DNA of 50,655 bases from Micromonospora chalcea (GTDB lineage Bacteria; Actinomycetota; Actinomycetes; Mycobacteriales; Micromonosporaceae): NCBI RefSeq assembly GCF_002926165.1, contig NZ_MAGP01000127.1:1-50655 (forward strand). The letters run 5' to 3'. Under the pieces are notes generated by a model. That model ran no database searches. It was not told the DNA's origin and worked only from the letters and a program-made list of their open reading frames with translations. How positions within the stretch are numbered: the stretch's first letter is position 1; each line of letters starts with the position of its first letter. Below are positions 26,392-34,033 of the stretch, piece by piece. The translations under genes and the position numbers were made by a program.

Positions 26392-27114
26392 TCAGCCGCG
26401 ACGCGACGCCGGCCGCGGATGCCGCCGGAGCAGCAGGATCAGCACGGCCAGGGCGAGCGTCCCCCACAGTGGCACCCAGCGGGGCCGGTGCTGGGCGAGC
26501 GTGCCGACCGCGCCACCGACGCTGTAACTGACCAGGGCGAGCAGCCCGAGCAGGGTGCCCCGCCGGGCCCGGGCCCGGCCGGCGGCGGGGCCGAGCAGCC
26601 AGCGGGCGGCCCGCTCACCGGTCTTGGTCGTGGTGCCCGACTGGTAGGTGATCGGCGTGGCGATCCCCGTGGTACGGCTCGCCAGCGTGGTCAGGCTGCC
26701 CATGGCGGCCGCGCCGGCGGCGGCGAGCAGAACCCGGGACGCCGTGCCGTCCCGGCCGTACGCGAGCGCCAGGTTGAGCGCCGCCCAGACGATCATGGCG
26801 GCCTCGGTGACCGCGATGTCCACCAGCGGCGCCGACGTCGGCCCGGTGCGGCCGCGGAGCAGGCTGACCAGCCCGGCGGCGGTGGCGAACGCGACGATCG
26901 ACGCCGCGGAGACCGGCCACGTGGAGTGCCCGCCGGCGGGCCCCATGCCGAGGAAGATGGCGTTTCCGGACTGGTTGGCGACGAACGCGCCGTATCGCAG
27001 GAACGCGAAGGAGTCCAGCGCGCCGGCGGTGACGACGGCGAGCACCAGCGCCGCGAGCGGGCGCCGGAACTCGCGGTAGGAGTCCGCGGGGTCGTACGGC
27101 GCCGACCGGTTCAC
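26392..27114 (-). CDS. DUF1275 (YoaK-family) membrane protein
   Basis: A 240-residue integral membrane protein with about six hydrophobic segments. Family features include GALDSFAFLRYGAFVANQSGN near the N-terminus, the block ASRTTGIATPITYQSGTTTK and a C-terminal Arg-rich tail. The DUF1275 family has no established function, although some members are suspected transporters. The GTG at 27114 is preceded by a G-rich ribosome site. A bulged palindrome overlapping a TATAGT -10 lies about 65 nt upstream (separate entry), which suggests repressor control. Confidence 0.85.
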   Translation of the reverse strand: MNRSAPYDPADSYREFRRPLAALVLAVVTAGALDSFAFLRYGAFVANQSGNAIFLGMGPAGGHSTWPVSAASIVAFATAAGLVSLLRGRTGPTSAPLVDIAVTEAAMIVWAALNLALAYGRDGTASRVLLAAAGAAAMGSLTTLASRTTGIATPITYQSGTTTKTGERAARWLLGPAAGRARARRGTLLGLLALVSYSVGGAVGTLAQHRPRWVPLWGTLALAVLILLLRRHPRPASRRG

Positions 27115-27173
27115 CCGTCCCCCGTCCGTGTGCAGGAGCAGCCCCGGCAGTTTCGTCGGGCCGCCGCGGCGAA

Positions 27174-27197
27174 CCTACTATATGTCGCATATGTAGG
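27174..27197 (-). promoter_or_regulatory. Palindromic operator candidate over the DUF1275 promoter
   Basis: CCTAC-T-ATATG / TCG / CATAT-GTAGG: two 10-bp arms with one bulged T around a 3-nt centre, an AT-rich patch in GC-rich DNA. On the minus strand it includes TATAGT (27182-27177), a good -10. The shape fits a dimeric repressor site (PadR, TetR or GntR type); the binding protein is unknown. Confidence 0.5.
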
Positions 27198-27405
27198 GTT
27201 TAGGGCGCTTCGCAACGCGGCGACCGGACGCGCGGCCGGCCGCTGGGGCGCCGGGTACCTGATCACGCAGTTCTTCCTGAGCCTGCTCGACGCGCTCGGT
27301 CGCTCGGGCGTGTTCGCGCTGTTCGCCGCCGACTACGACCGGCGGCGGCGGGCGCACGCCGGTTCCTGAAATCTCCCTGAACGGCTGCGCCTGCACCAAA
27401 CCGCT

Positions 27406-27421
27406 CTTACCGTGACGTAAT
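27406..27421 (+). promoter_or_regulatory. GlnR-like element upstream of ureA
   Basis: CTTAC-N6-GTAAT lies 42 nt before ureA. The actinobacterial GlnR half-site pair is GTnAC-N6-GnAAC; six of eight constrained positions match. GAAAC follows 4 nt later. Weak on its own, but nitrogen control of urease makes it plausible. Confidence 0.35.
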
Positions 27422-27462
27422 AGCTGAAACCGTACAAAGCGTGCGGACGAAGGGATCGCGAA

Positions 27463-27765
27463 GTGCATCTCACGCCGAAGGAATTCGACAAGCTGACGAT
27501 CCACTCGTTGGCGATGGTCGCCAACGCCCGCAAGGCGCGCGGGGTCAAGCTCAACCACCCCGAGGCCGTGGCGGTGATCTGCGCCGCGGCGCTCGAGGGC
27601 GCGCGCGAGGGCAAGACCGTCGAGGAGGTCATGAACGACGCCAGCCACGTGCTCACGGCCGACGACGTGATCCCCGGCGTGGCGGACATGATCCCGATGC
27701 TCCAGGTCGAAGCGGTGTTCACCGACGGGTCACGGCTGATCACCGTCCACTCACCCATCCAGTAG
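27463..27765 (+). CDS. ureA: Urease subunit gamma
   Basis: The 100-residue gamma subunit of the nickel urease that hydrolyses urea to ammonia and carbamate. MHLTPKEFDKLTIHSLAMVA, the LNHPEAVAVICAAALEGAR segment and the C-terminal VEAVFTDGSRLITVHSPI match the family end to end. The GTG start has GAAGGGA about 8 nt upstream. It is the first gene of ureABCEFGD plus transporters, all on one strand with short gaps; a GlnR-like element lies upstream. Confidence 0.97.
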   Translation: MHLTPKEFDKLTIHSLAMVANARKARGVKLNHPEAVAVICAAALEGAREGKTVEEVMNDASHVLTADDVIPGVADMIPMLQVEAVFTDGSRLITVHSPIQ

Positions 27766-27808
27766 AGCAGCGACCGGAGGCCACGGTCTCCGGCAGAGCG
27801 GGGGCGAC

Positions 27809-28288
27809 ATGGCGAAGCAACACCCGGGACCGAACTCCAAGCACCTTCGGCCCATCGGCGGCTACAAGCTCAGCGACCAACCTCTGGAACTCAACGCCGG
27901 GCGGCCGGTGACCGAGGTGGTCGTGCACAACACCGGTGACCGGCCCATCCAGGTCGGCTCCCACTTCCACTTCTTCGAGGCCAACCGGTTCCTGGAGTTC
28001 GACCGCCCGGCGGCGTTCGGGAAACGGCTGAACATCCCGGCCACGACCTCGATCCGGTTCGAGCCCGGCGACCGCAAGACAGTGCAACTGATCCCGTACG
28101 GCGGTTCCCAGCGGGTGTACGGCTTCAACGGACTGGTCCAGGGCTGGACCGGCGACGGGCCGATCCCCGGGTACCGGCCGGACCGGGCCGAGGCGCTCCA
28201 CCAGGCCCAGACGCGCGGCTTCAAGACCACGTCGCAGGACCAGGACCAGGGCAAGGGTCAGGACCAAGGCAAGGGCAAGGGCAAGTAG
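27809..28288 (+). CDS. ureB: Urease subunit beta with extended Gln/Gly/Lys tail
   Basis: A 159-residue beta subunit. The core (about 15-125) contains LNAGRPVTEVVVHNTGDRPI, VGSHFHFFEANRFLEFDR, GKRLNIPATTSIRFEPGD and RVYGFNGLVQGW, all standard. Compared with typical beta subunits (100-130 residues) it has about 30 extra residues at the C-terminus, ending in a low-complexity repeat of DQGKG units (28235-28285). The tail is basic and probably disordered; it might bind nickel poorly, since it lacks His, so a chaperone or solubility role is only a guess. The N-terminal AKQHPGPNSKHL extension is also unusual. Confidence 0.95.
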   Translation: MAKQHPGPNSKHLRPIGGYKLSDQPLELNAGRPVTEVVVHNTGDRPIQVGSHFHFFEANRFLEFDRPAAFGKRLNIPATTSIRFEPGDRKTVQLIPYGGSQRVYGFNGLVQGWTGDGPIPGYRPDRAEALHQAQTRGFKTTSQDQDQGKGQDQGKGKGK

Positions 28289-28328
28289 CCCGCCACTCTC
28301 AGACGCGCCAGAGCTGGAGCGATAACGC

Positions 28329-30047
28329 ATGAGTCAGATCTCACGGCAGGAATACGCCGGAATGTACGGCCCGACCACGGGCGACCAGATCCGGCTGGGT
28401 GACACCGACCTCTACATCGAGATCGAGAAGGACCTGCGGGTCCTCGGTGACGAGGTGATGTACGGCGGTGGCAAGACCCTGCGCGACGGCATGGGCAGTG
28501 CCAGCCAGGCCACCAGCGCCGAGGGCGTGGTGGATCTGGTGATCACCAACGTGACAATCGTCGACGCGCTGCTCGGCGTGGTCAAGGCGGACGTGGGGAT
28601 CAAGGACGGCAGGATCGCCGGGATCGGCAAGGCCGGCAACCCCAACATCATGGACGGGGTGACCCCGGGCCTGGTGACCGGGCCGGGCACCGACGCGATC
28701 TCCGGTGAGCACCTGATCCTGACCGCCGGCGGCATCGACGCGCACGTCCACCTGGTCACTCCGCAGCAGGTGTACGCCGCGCTCAGCAACGGCGTCACCA
28801 CCCTCTGGGGCGGCGGCACCGGGCCCAGCGACAGCACCAACGGCGTCACCATCACGCCCGGCCCGTGGAACATCCACAACATGATGCGGGCCTTCGAGAA
28901 CCTGCCGATCAACATCGGCCTGCTGGGCAAGGGCAACAGCAGCGGCCGGGCGCCACTGGTCGAGCAGATCATGGCCGGGGTGCCCAGCTTCAAGATCCAC
29001 GAGGACTGGGGCGCGCCGCCCGCGGTGATCCGGTCCTGCCTGGCCGTCGCCGACGAGTACGACGTCCAGATCAGCATCCACACCGACACGCTCAACGAGA
29101 GCGGCTACATCGAGGACAGCATCGCCGCCTTCGAGGGCCGGACCATCCACACGTTCCACACCGAGGGCGCGGGCGGCGGGCACGCGCCGGACATCATCAA
29201 GGTCGCCGGCCAGATGAACGTCCTGCCCGCGTCGACCACGCCCACAGTGCCGTACGGCATCAACAGCCAGTCCGAGCTGTACGACATGATCATGGTCTGC
29301 CACAACTTCAACCCGAAGGTGCCCTCGGACGTCGCCTTCGTGGAGAGCCGGATCCGCACCGAGACCATCGCCGCCGAGGACGTGCTCCTCGACGAGGGCG
29401 TCATCTCGATGATGCAGAGCGACTCGCAGGCCATGGGCCGGGTGGGGGAGACCTGGCTGCGCACCGTCCAGCTCGCCGGGCAGATGAAGAACGCCCGCGG
29501 CAAGCTGGCCGAGGACTCCGACGCCAACGACAACTTCCGCGTCCTGCGCTACGTCGCCAAGATGACCATCAACCCGGCGATCACCCAGGGCGTCTCGCAC
29601 GTCATCGGCTCGGTCAGCCCGGGCAAGCTCGCCGACCTGGTGCTCTGGGAGCCCGCGTTCTTCGGCACGAAGCCGAAGATGGTGCTCAAGGGCGGCATGA
29701 TCGCCTGGTCGATCATGGGCGACCCGAACGCCTCGCTGCCCACCCCGCAGCCGGTCTACTACCGGCCCATGTTCGGCGCCACCGGCTCCCAGCTCGCCAA
29801 GAACTGCGTGACGTTCGTGTCCCGGGCCGCGCACGAGTCCGGTGTGGCCGAACAGCTCGGCCTGCAACGGCAGGTCATGCCGGTCTACGGCTGCCGCAAC
29901 CTGACCAAGCGCGACATGGTGCGCAACGACCGTACGCCGAAGCTCGAGGTCGACCCGGAGACCTTCGCCGTGAAGATGGACGGCGTGCACGCGACCGTGC
30001 CGGCGGCCAAGAACCTCCCCCTCAGCCAGCTCTACTTCTTCAGCTGA
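28329..30047 (+). CDS. ureC: Urease subunit alpha (catalytic)
   Basis: The 572-residue catalytic subunit holding the dinickel centre. Nickel ligands and active-site segments are visible: GGIDAHVHLV (His-His pair), FKIHEDWG with the carbamylated Lys at K222, HTFHTEGAGGGHAPD (His ligands) and SDSQAMGR (Asp). The mobile flap cysteine is C324 in MVCHNFNPKVPSDVAF; the next residue H325 corresponds to the catalytic-base His, but the following position is Asn rather than the His seen in Klebsiella-type enzymes. Length and order fit the family. The ATG is preceded by GGAGCG. Confidence 0.97.
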   Translation: MSQISRQEYAGMYGPTTGDQIRLGDTDLYIEIEKDLRVLGDEVMYGGGKTLRDGMGSASQATSAEGVVDLVITNVTIVDALLGVVKADVGIKDGRIAGIGKAGNPNIMDGVTPGLVTGPGTDAISGEHLILTAGGIDAHVHLVTPQQVYAALSNGVTTLWGGGTGPSDSTNGVTITPGPWNIHNMMRAFENLPINIGLLGKGNSSGRAPLVEQIMAGVPSFKIHEDWGAPPAVIRSCLAVADEYDVQISIHTDTLNESGYIEDSIAAFEGRTIHTFHTEGAGGGHAPDIIKVAGQMNVLPASTTPTVPYGINSQSELYDMIMVCHNFNPKVPSDVAFVESRIRTETIAAEDVLLDEGVISMMQSDSQAMGRVGETWLRTVQLAGQMKNARGKLAEDSDANDNFRVLRYVAKMTINPAITQGVSHVIGSVSPGKLADLVLWEPAFFGTKPKMVLKGGMIAWSIMGDPNASLPTPQPVYYRPMFGATGSQLAKNCVTFVSRAAHESGVAEQLGLQRQVMPVYGCRNLTKRDMVRNDRTPKLEVDPETFAVKMDGVHATVPAAKNLPLSQLYFFS

Positions 30048-30106
30048 CCCGGCGCGACGCCCGCCCCCGGCCGGGCCGGCGGCGGGGTCGCGTGAAAGGA
30101 GAACAC

Positions 30107-30670
30107 ATGCTCGTCGAAACGGTACTCGGCAACGTGAACGAGCCGGCCTGGACCGAGCGGCTCCGGGAGGCCAAGGTCGACGACCTGGTCCTCGACCAGT
30201 GGGACGCCCAGAAGAGCCGGCTGCGCCGGACCACGAGCCTCGGCACCGAGCTGGCGCTGTCCCTGTCCCGCGGCGTACGGCTGCGCGACGGCGACGTGCT
30301 GGCCTGGGACGACGCCACGGCGACCGCTGTGGTGGCCCGGATCGCGCTCGGCGAGGTGATGGTCGTGCACCTCGACACGCTGCACGGCGAGTCGCTGGAC
30401 ATGGTGATCCGTTCCGCCGTCGAACTCGGCCACGCGATCGGCAACCAGCACTGGCCGGCGGTGGTGAAGGGCACCAAGATGTACGTCCCGCTGACTGTGG
30501 ACCGCAAGGTCATGGACTCGGTGATGCGGACACACGCGTTCACCGGCCTCACCCACGAGTTCATCCCCGGCACCGAGATCATCGCGTACCTGGCCCCGCA
30601 CGAGTCGCGGCGGCTGTTCGGCGGGGCCGACTCGACCCCGCACACGCACCTGCCAGCCGACCTGAACTGA
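30107..30670 (+). CDS. ureE: Urease accessory protein UreE (nickel chaperone)
   Basis: A 187-residue metallochaperone that delivers nickel to the UreD-UreF-UreG-apoenzyme complex. The N-terminal domain includes RLRDGDVLAWDD; the metal-binding domain has GNQHWPAVVKGTKMYVPLTV, where the His of GNQHWP matches the interface nickel ligand of known UreE dimers. The C-terminus has only a short His motif (PHTHLP) instead of a His-rich tail, so nickel storage capacity is probably small. The ATG at 30107 is 6 nt after AAAGGAG. Confidence 0.88.
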   Translation: MLVETVLGNVNEPAWTERLREAKVDDLVLDQWDAQKSRLRRTTSLGTELALSLSRGVRLRDGDVLAWDDATATAVVARIALGEVMVVHLDTLHGESLDMVIRSAVELGHAIGNQHWPAVVKGTKMYVPLTVDRKVMDSVMRTHAFTGLTHEFIPGTEIIAYLAPHESRRLFGGADSTPHTHLPADLN

Positions 30671-30678
30671 GGGCCGGG

Positions 30679-31365
30679 GTGTCCACGGTGCCCGAGGCCC
30701 TGAAGCTGCTCCAGTTCGGCGACTCGGTCTTCCCGGTCGGCGCGTTCTCCTTCTCCAACGGGCTGGAGACGGCGGTCGAGCACGGCGCGGTGCACGACCG
30801 GACCACGTTGCAGGAGTTCGTGCGGACGGTCACCCGTGCCGCCGCCACCGGTGACGGGGTGGCGCTGCTCGTGGCGCACCGCGCCGCGCGTGCCGGTGAC
30901 CTCGACCGGATCCGGGCGGCCGACGAGGCCGTACACCTGCGCAAGATCAACGAGGAGACGCGGACGATGACCGTCCGCATGGGGCGCAAGCTGGCCGAGG
31001 CCGCCGAACGGGTGGTGGGGGAGTCCCTGCTGCGCAAGCGCGTCGCGGAGAGCGGCGGCGGCGTCCCGGTCACCTACCCGGTCGCGCTCGGCGTGCTCTT
31101 CGCCGAACTCGGCGTGGGCGAGGCGGACGCGTTCGCCGCCCACCAGTACGGCGCGGCCTCCATGGTGCTCGGCGCGGCGGTCCGGCTGATGCGGGTGGAC
31201 CACCTCGACACCCAGTCGATCCTCTTCGCGGTGAACGAGCGGGTCGGCGAGGACTACGAGGAGGTGCGCACCGCCGGGCTGGACGACATGCAGAGCTTCG
31301 CGCCGCACCTCGACGTGCTGGCCGGCGCGCACCAGCACGCACACGTACGCATGTTCATGAGCTGA
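30679..31365 (+). CDS. ureF: Urease accessory protein UreF
   Basis: A 228-residue all-helical protein that gates the UreG GTPase during urease activation. Family blocks are LKLLQFGDSVFPVGAFSFSNGLE near the N-terminus, the central helices LRKINEETRTMTVRMGRKL, and FAAHQYGAASMVLGAAVRL toward the C-terminus. Start choice is between GTG at 30679 (GAGGG 5 nt upstream) and GTG at 30688; the first is used here. It begins 8 nt after ureE. Confidence 0.92.
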   Translation: MSTVPEALKLLQFGDSVFPVGAFSFSNGLETAVEHGAVHDRTTLQEFVRTVTRAAATGDGVALLVAHRAARAGDLDRIRAADEAVHLRKINEETRTMTVRMGRKLAEAAERVVGESLLRKRVAESGGGVPVTYPVALGVLFAELGVGEADAFAAHQYGAASMVLGAAVRLMRVDHLDTQSILFAVNERVGEDYEEVRTAGLDDMQSFAPHLDVLAGAHQHAHVRMFMS

Positions 31366-31394
31366 GCGCTCACCCACCTGAAGGGCTTCATCAG

Positions 31395-32024
31395 ATGAAA
31401 TCAGCGAGTCGGATCGGTGTCGGCGGCCCGGTGGGCAGCGGCAAGACGGCCATCATCGAGGCCGTCGTGCCCCGCCTGGTCGAGCAGGGCCTGCGCATCC
31501 TGGTCATCACCAACGACGTGGTCACCACCGAGGACGCCAAGCACGTCCGCCGCGCCCTGACCGGCGTGCTGGTGGAGGAGCGCATCGTCGGCGTGGAGAC
31601 CGGCGCCTGCCCGCACACCGCCGTCCGCGAGGACCCCAGCATGAACCTCGCGGCGGTGGAGGACATGGAGGCGCGGTTCCCGGACAGCGACGTCGTGCTC
31701 ATCGAGAGCGGCGGGGACAACCTCACGCTCACGTTCAGCCCCGCGCTCGTCGACTACTTCATCTACGTGATCGACGTGGCGGCCGGCGACAAGATCCCGC
31801 GCAAGAACGGTCCGGGCATCTCCAAGTCCGACATCCTCGTGATCAACAAGACCGACCTGGCCCCGTACGTCGACGCCGACCTGGACGTGATGGCCCGCGA
31901 CGCCGAGCTGATGCGCGGCGGCAAGCCGTTCGTGTTCACCAACTGCAAGACCGGCGAGGGCATCGACGACCTGGTGGACCTGGTCCGCCGCAACGCGCTG
32001 TTCGACGCCGAAGTGCTGGCATGA
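31395..32024 (+). CDS. ureG: Urease accessory GTPase UreG
   Basis: A 209-residue SIMIBI-class GTPase that powers nickel insertion. The P-loop is GPVGSGKT at 11-18, the metal-binding CPH motif is in GACPHTAVRED, ESGGDNL provides switch residues, and the base-specificity motif is INKTDLAPYV. All are intact. Its stop overlaps the ureD start by 4 nt (ATGA), coupling the two accessory proteins. Confidence 0.97.
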   Translation: MKSASRIGVGGPVGSGKTAIIEAVVPRLVEQGLRILVITNDVVTTEDAKHVRRALTGVLVEERIVGVETGACPHTAVREDPSMNLAAVEDMEARFPDSDVVLIESGGDNLTLTFSPALVDYFIYVIDVAAGDKIPRKNGPGISKSDILVINKTDLAPYVDADLDVMARDAELMRGGKPFVFTNCKTGEGIDDLVDLVRRNALFDAEVLA

Positions 32025-32944
32025 CCACCCTGGACTCCGTCCGGGAACTCGCGCCGTACCAGGACCAGCCGGCGCAGCTGCCGGCCGCCGCGAACGGCAA
32101 GGTGGGCATCCTCCGGCTGGGGTTCGAGTGGCACGAGGACCAGGACCGGACCATCCTGCGCGACGTCTTCCGGCAGTCGCCGCTGCTGGTGCAGCGCGCG
32201 CTGTACTGGGACGAGGAGATGCCGGGCCTGCCCTGCGTCATGATCCTCACCACCTCGGGCGGCGTGCTCCAGGGCGACCGGCTGAGCATCGACGTCGACC
32301 TGGGGCCGGGCGCGCAGGCGCACCTGGTCACCCAGGCCGCCACCAAGATCCAGGAGATGGACGCCAACTACGGCACCCAGACCCAGAGCTTCACCCTGGC
32401 CGAGGATGCCTACCTGGAGTTCCTGCCCGAGCCGGTGATCCCGTTCCGGCGCAGCCGGTTCGTCTCCGACACCGTGGTCCGGCTCCCGGAGACCGCGACA
32501 ATGCTGTACGCCGAGGTGCTCCAGCCCGGCCGCAAGTACTACCGCGACGGCGAGATCTTCGCGTACGACCTGTTCTCCACCACGCTGCGGGCGCACCGGC
32601 CCGACGGACGCCCGTTGTTCGTGGAGAAGTTCGTCATCGCTCCCGGCCGGTTCCCGGTGACGCGGATCGGCATGATGGACCGCTTCCACGTCTTCGGCAA
32701 CGTCGTGCTGCTCACCGACCCGGACCGGGCGGCCCGGGTCTTCGAGCGGACCGCGACGCCGGTGTGGGACGAGCGGACGCCGCTGGCCACCGCCGTCAGC
32801 CGGCTGCCGAACGACGCCGGCCTGGTGTTCAAGGTGCTCGGGCAGGAGACCGAACCGGTCCGCGCCGCGGTACGCGCGTTCTGCACTGCCGCCCGCGAAG
32901 AGGTGACCGGCTGCACCTTCCCGCCGGTCTTCAGCTGGCGTTGA
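32021..32944 (+). CDS. ureD: Urease accessory protein UreD (UreH)
   Basis: A 307-residue scaffold protein of the urease activation complex. Characteristic segments are VMILTTSGGVLQGDRLSIDVDL, HLVTQAATKIQEMDANYGTQ and EFLPEPVIPFRRSRF, the family's LTQ-type and PDPxxPF-type motifs. The ATG overlaps the ureG stop. As in other actinobacteria ureD is at the end of the accessory genes; the urea channel follows after 18 nt, so transport and hydrolysis are probably co-transcribed. Confidence 0.93.
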   Translation: MTTLDSVRELAPYQDQPAQLPAAANGKVGILRLGFEWHEDQDRTILRDVFRQSPLLVQRALYWDEEMPGLPCVMILTTSGGVLQGDRLSIDVDLGPGAQAHLVTQAATKIQEMDANYGTQTQSFTLAEDAYLEFLPEPVIPFRRSRFVSDTVVRLPETATMLYAEVLQPGRKYYRDGEIFAYDLFSTTLRAHRPDGRPLFVEKFVIAPGRFPVTRIGMMDRFHVFGNVVLLTDPDRAARVFERTATPVWDERTPLATAVSRLPNDAGLVFKVLGQETEPVRAAVRAFCTAAREEVTGCTFPPVFSWR

Positions 32945-32962
32945 GGCGAGGAGAACAGCGGC

Positions 32963-34033
32963 ATGGCCGACATCGGACGTGGCTGGCACCGGCTGGCCGA
33001 CCGGAACCCGGCGGTCGGATTCGTCGACGCGAGCCTGCGCGGCGCCGCGCAGGTGGTGCTCCAGAACAATCCGCTCAGCGGCCTGCTCATCCTGATCGCG
33101 CTGGCCTGGGGCGCGTTCGAGAACGGAATGCCCCGGGTGTTCGGCGGCGGCGTGCTCGGCCTGGTCGTGGGCACCGCGACCGCGCTGGCGCTGCGGGTCG
33201 ACATGTCCAGCTGGCGCAAGGGCCTGTTCGGCTTCAGCCCGCTGCTGACCGGCCTCGCGGTGCCCACGTTCCTCGACCAGCGCCCGCTGATGTGGCTCTA
33301 CCTCGTGCTCGGCGCGATCGGCACGGTGGTGGTCACGCTCGCCCTCAACGCCGTGTTCAAACGCTGGAACCTGACCGCCTACACGTTCCCGTTCGTGCTC
33401 ACGACCTGGTTCCTGCTGATGGCGGCGTACCAGTTCGACAGGTTCACGGTGCTCACCAAGCTGACGCCGAAGTTCCCCGGTGAGGGATCCCTGACCGGCG
33501 GCACGTTCGACTGGGGCCTCATCCCGGTCTTCTTCAAGGGCGTGTCCCAGGTCTACCTGATCGAGAGCTGGGTCACCGGCCTGCTCATCCTCGTCGCCCT
33601 GCTGATCAACTCCCGGTGGTCGGCGCTGTTCGCGGTGATCGGCGCCGTCGGCGCGACACTGCTGGCGCTCTGGTTCGGCGCCGACGGCGCGTCCCTGGAC
33701 AAGGGGCTGTTCGCCTTCAACGCGGTGCTGACCGCGATCGTGGTGGGCGCTGTGGCGCACCGCCCCGGCGCACTGGTCACCGTCTACACGCTGTTCGGTA
33801 TCGCGCTGACGCTGTTCGTGCAGATGGCGCTGACCACCATGCTCACCCCGCTCGGCATCCCGGTGCTCACCGGGCCGTTCAACATCGCCACCTGGCTGTT
33901 GCTGCTGCCGGACCGGCACTTCGCGCCGGTGCCCAACCACGAACGGGTCAAGGACACCTTCCTGCACACCGTCCGCGACTCCGTCCACCTGCGAGAGAAG
34001 GAGGGAAACCGTGTCCGCTCCGAACGCGGGTGA
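32963..34033 (+). CDS. UT-family urea channel
   Basis: A 356-residue polytopic membrane protein of the eukaryote/bacterial urea transporter (UT/Yut) family, which conducts urea passively. Two homologous halves each have about five helices; pore-lining signatures are QVVLQNNPLSGLLILIAL and KGVSQVYLIESWVTGLLIL (the repeated Q-V-x-x-x-N/E type element), and SPLLTGLAVP pairs with FNAVLTAIVVG. A GGCGAGGAG site precedes the ATG. Its 3' end overlaps the ammonium transporter start by 23 nt. Placement after ureD indicates uptake of the urease substrate. Confidence 0.93.
   Translation: MADIGRGWHRLADRNPAVGFVDASLRGAAQVVLQNNPLSGLLILIALAWGAFENGMPRVFGGGVLGLVVGTATALALRVDMSSWRKGLFGFSPLLTGLAVPTFLDQRPLMWLYLVLGAIGTVVVTLALNAVFKRWNLTAYTFPFVLTTWFLLMAAYQFDRFTVLTKLTPKFPGEGSLTGGTFDWGLIPVFFKGVSQVYLIESWVTGLLILVALLINSRWSALFAVIGAVGATLLALWFGADGASLDKGLFAFNAVLTAIVVGAVAHRPGALVTVYTLFGIALTLFVQMALTTMLTPLGIPVLTGPFNIATWLLLLPDRHFAPVPNHERVKDTFLHTVRDSVHLREKEGNRVRSERG

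Larger units (their letters stand above)
27115..27462. other. 348-nt divergent intergenic region before the urease genes
   Basis: Contains the DUF1275 promoter region with a palindrome (27174-27197), a stretch of about 190 nt (27200-27369) that stays open on the plus strand and would encode a hydrophobic segment (YLITQFFLSLLDALGRSGVF) but has no ATG, GTG or clear ribosome site, and the ureA upstream region with a GlnR-like element at 27406-27421. The open stretch may be a remnant of a small membrane protein gene. Confidence 0.5.

Noticed and set aside
26419..27369. A long plus-strand open frame opposite the DUF1275 gene, ending in a hydrophobic segment
   Set aside because: Most of it is the antisense shadow of the DUF1275 gene; the part beyond 27115 has no start codon or ribosome site.
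28235..28288. CRISPR-like or tandem array from the repeated GGCAAGGGC units
   Set aside because: The units are 6-15 nt, in frame, and encode the UreB tail; no spacers.
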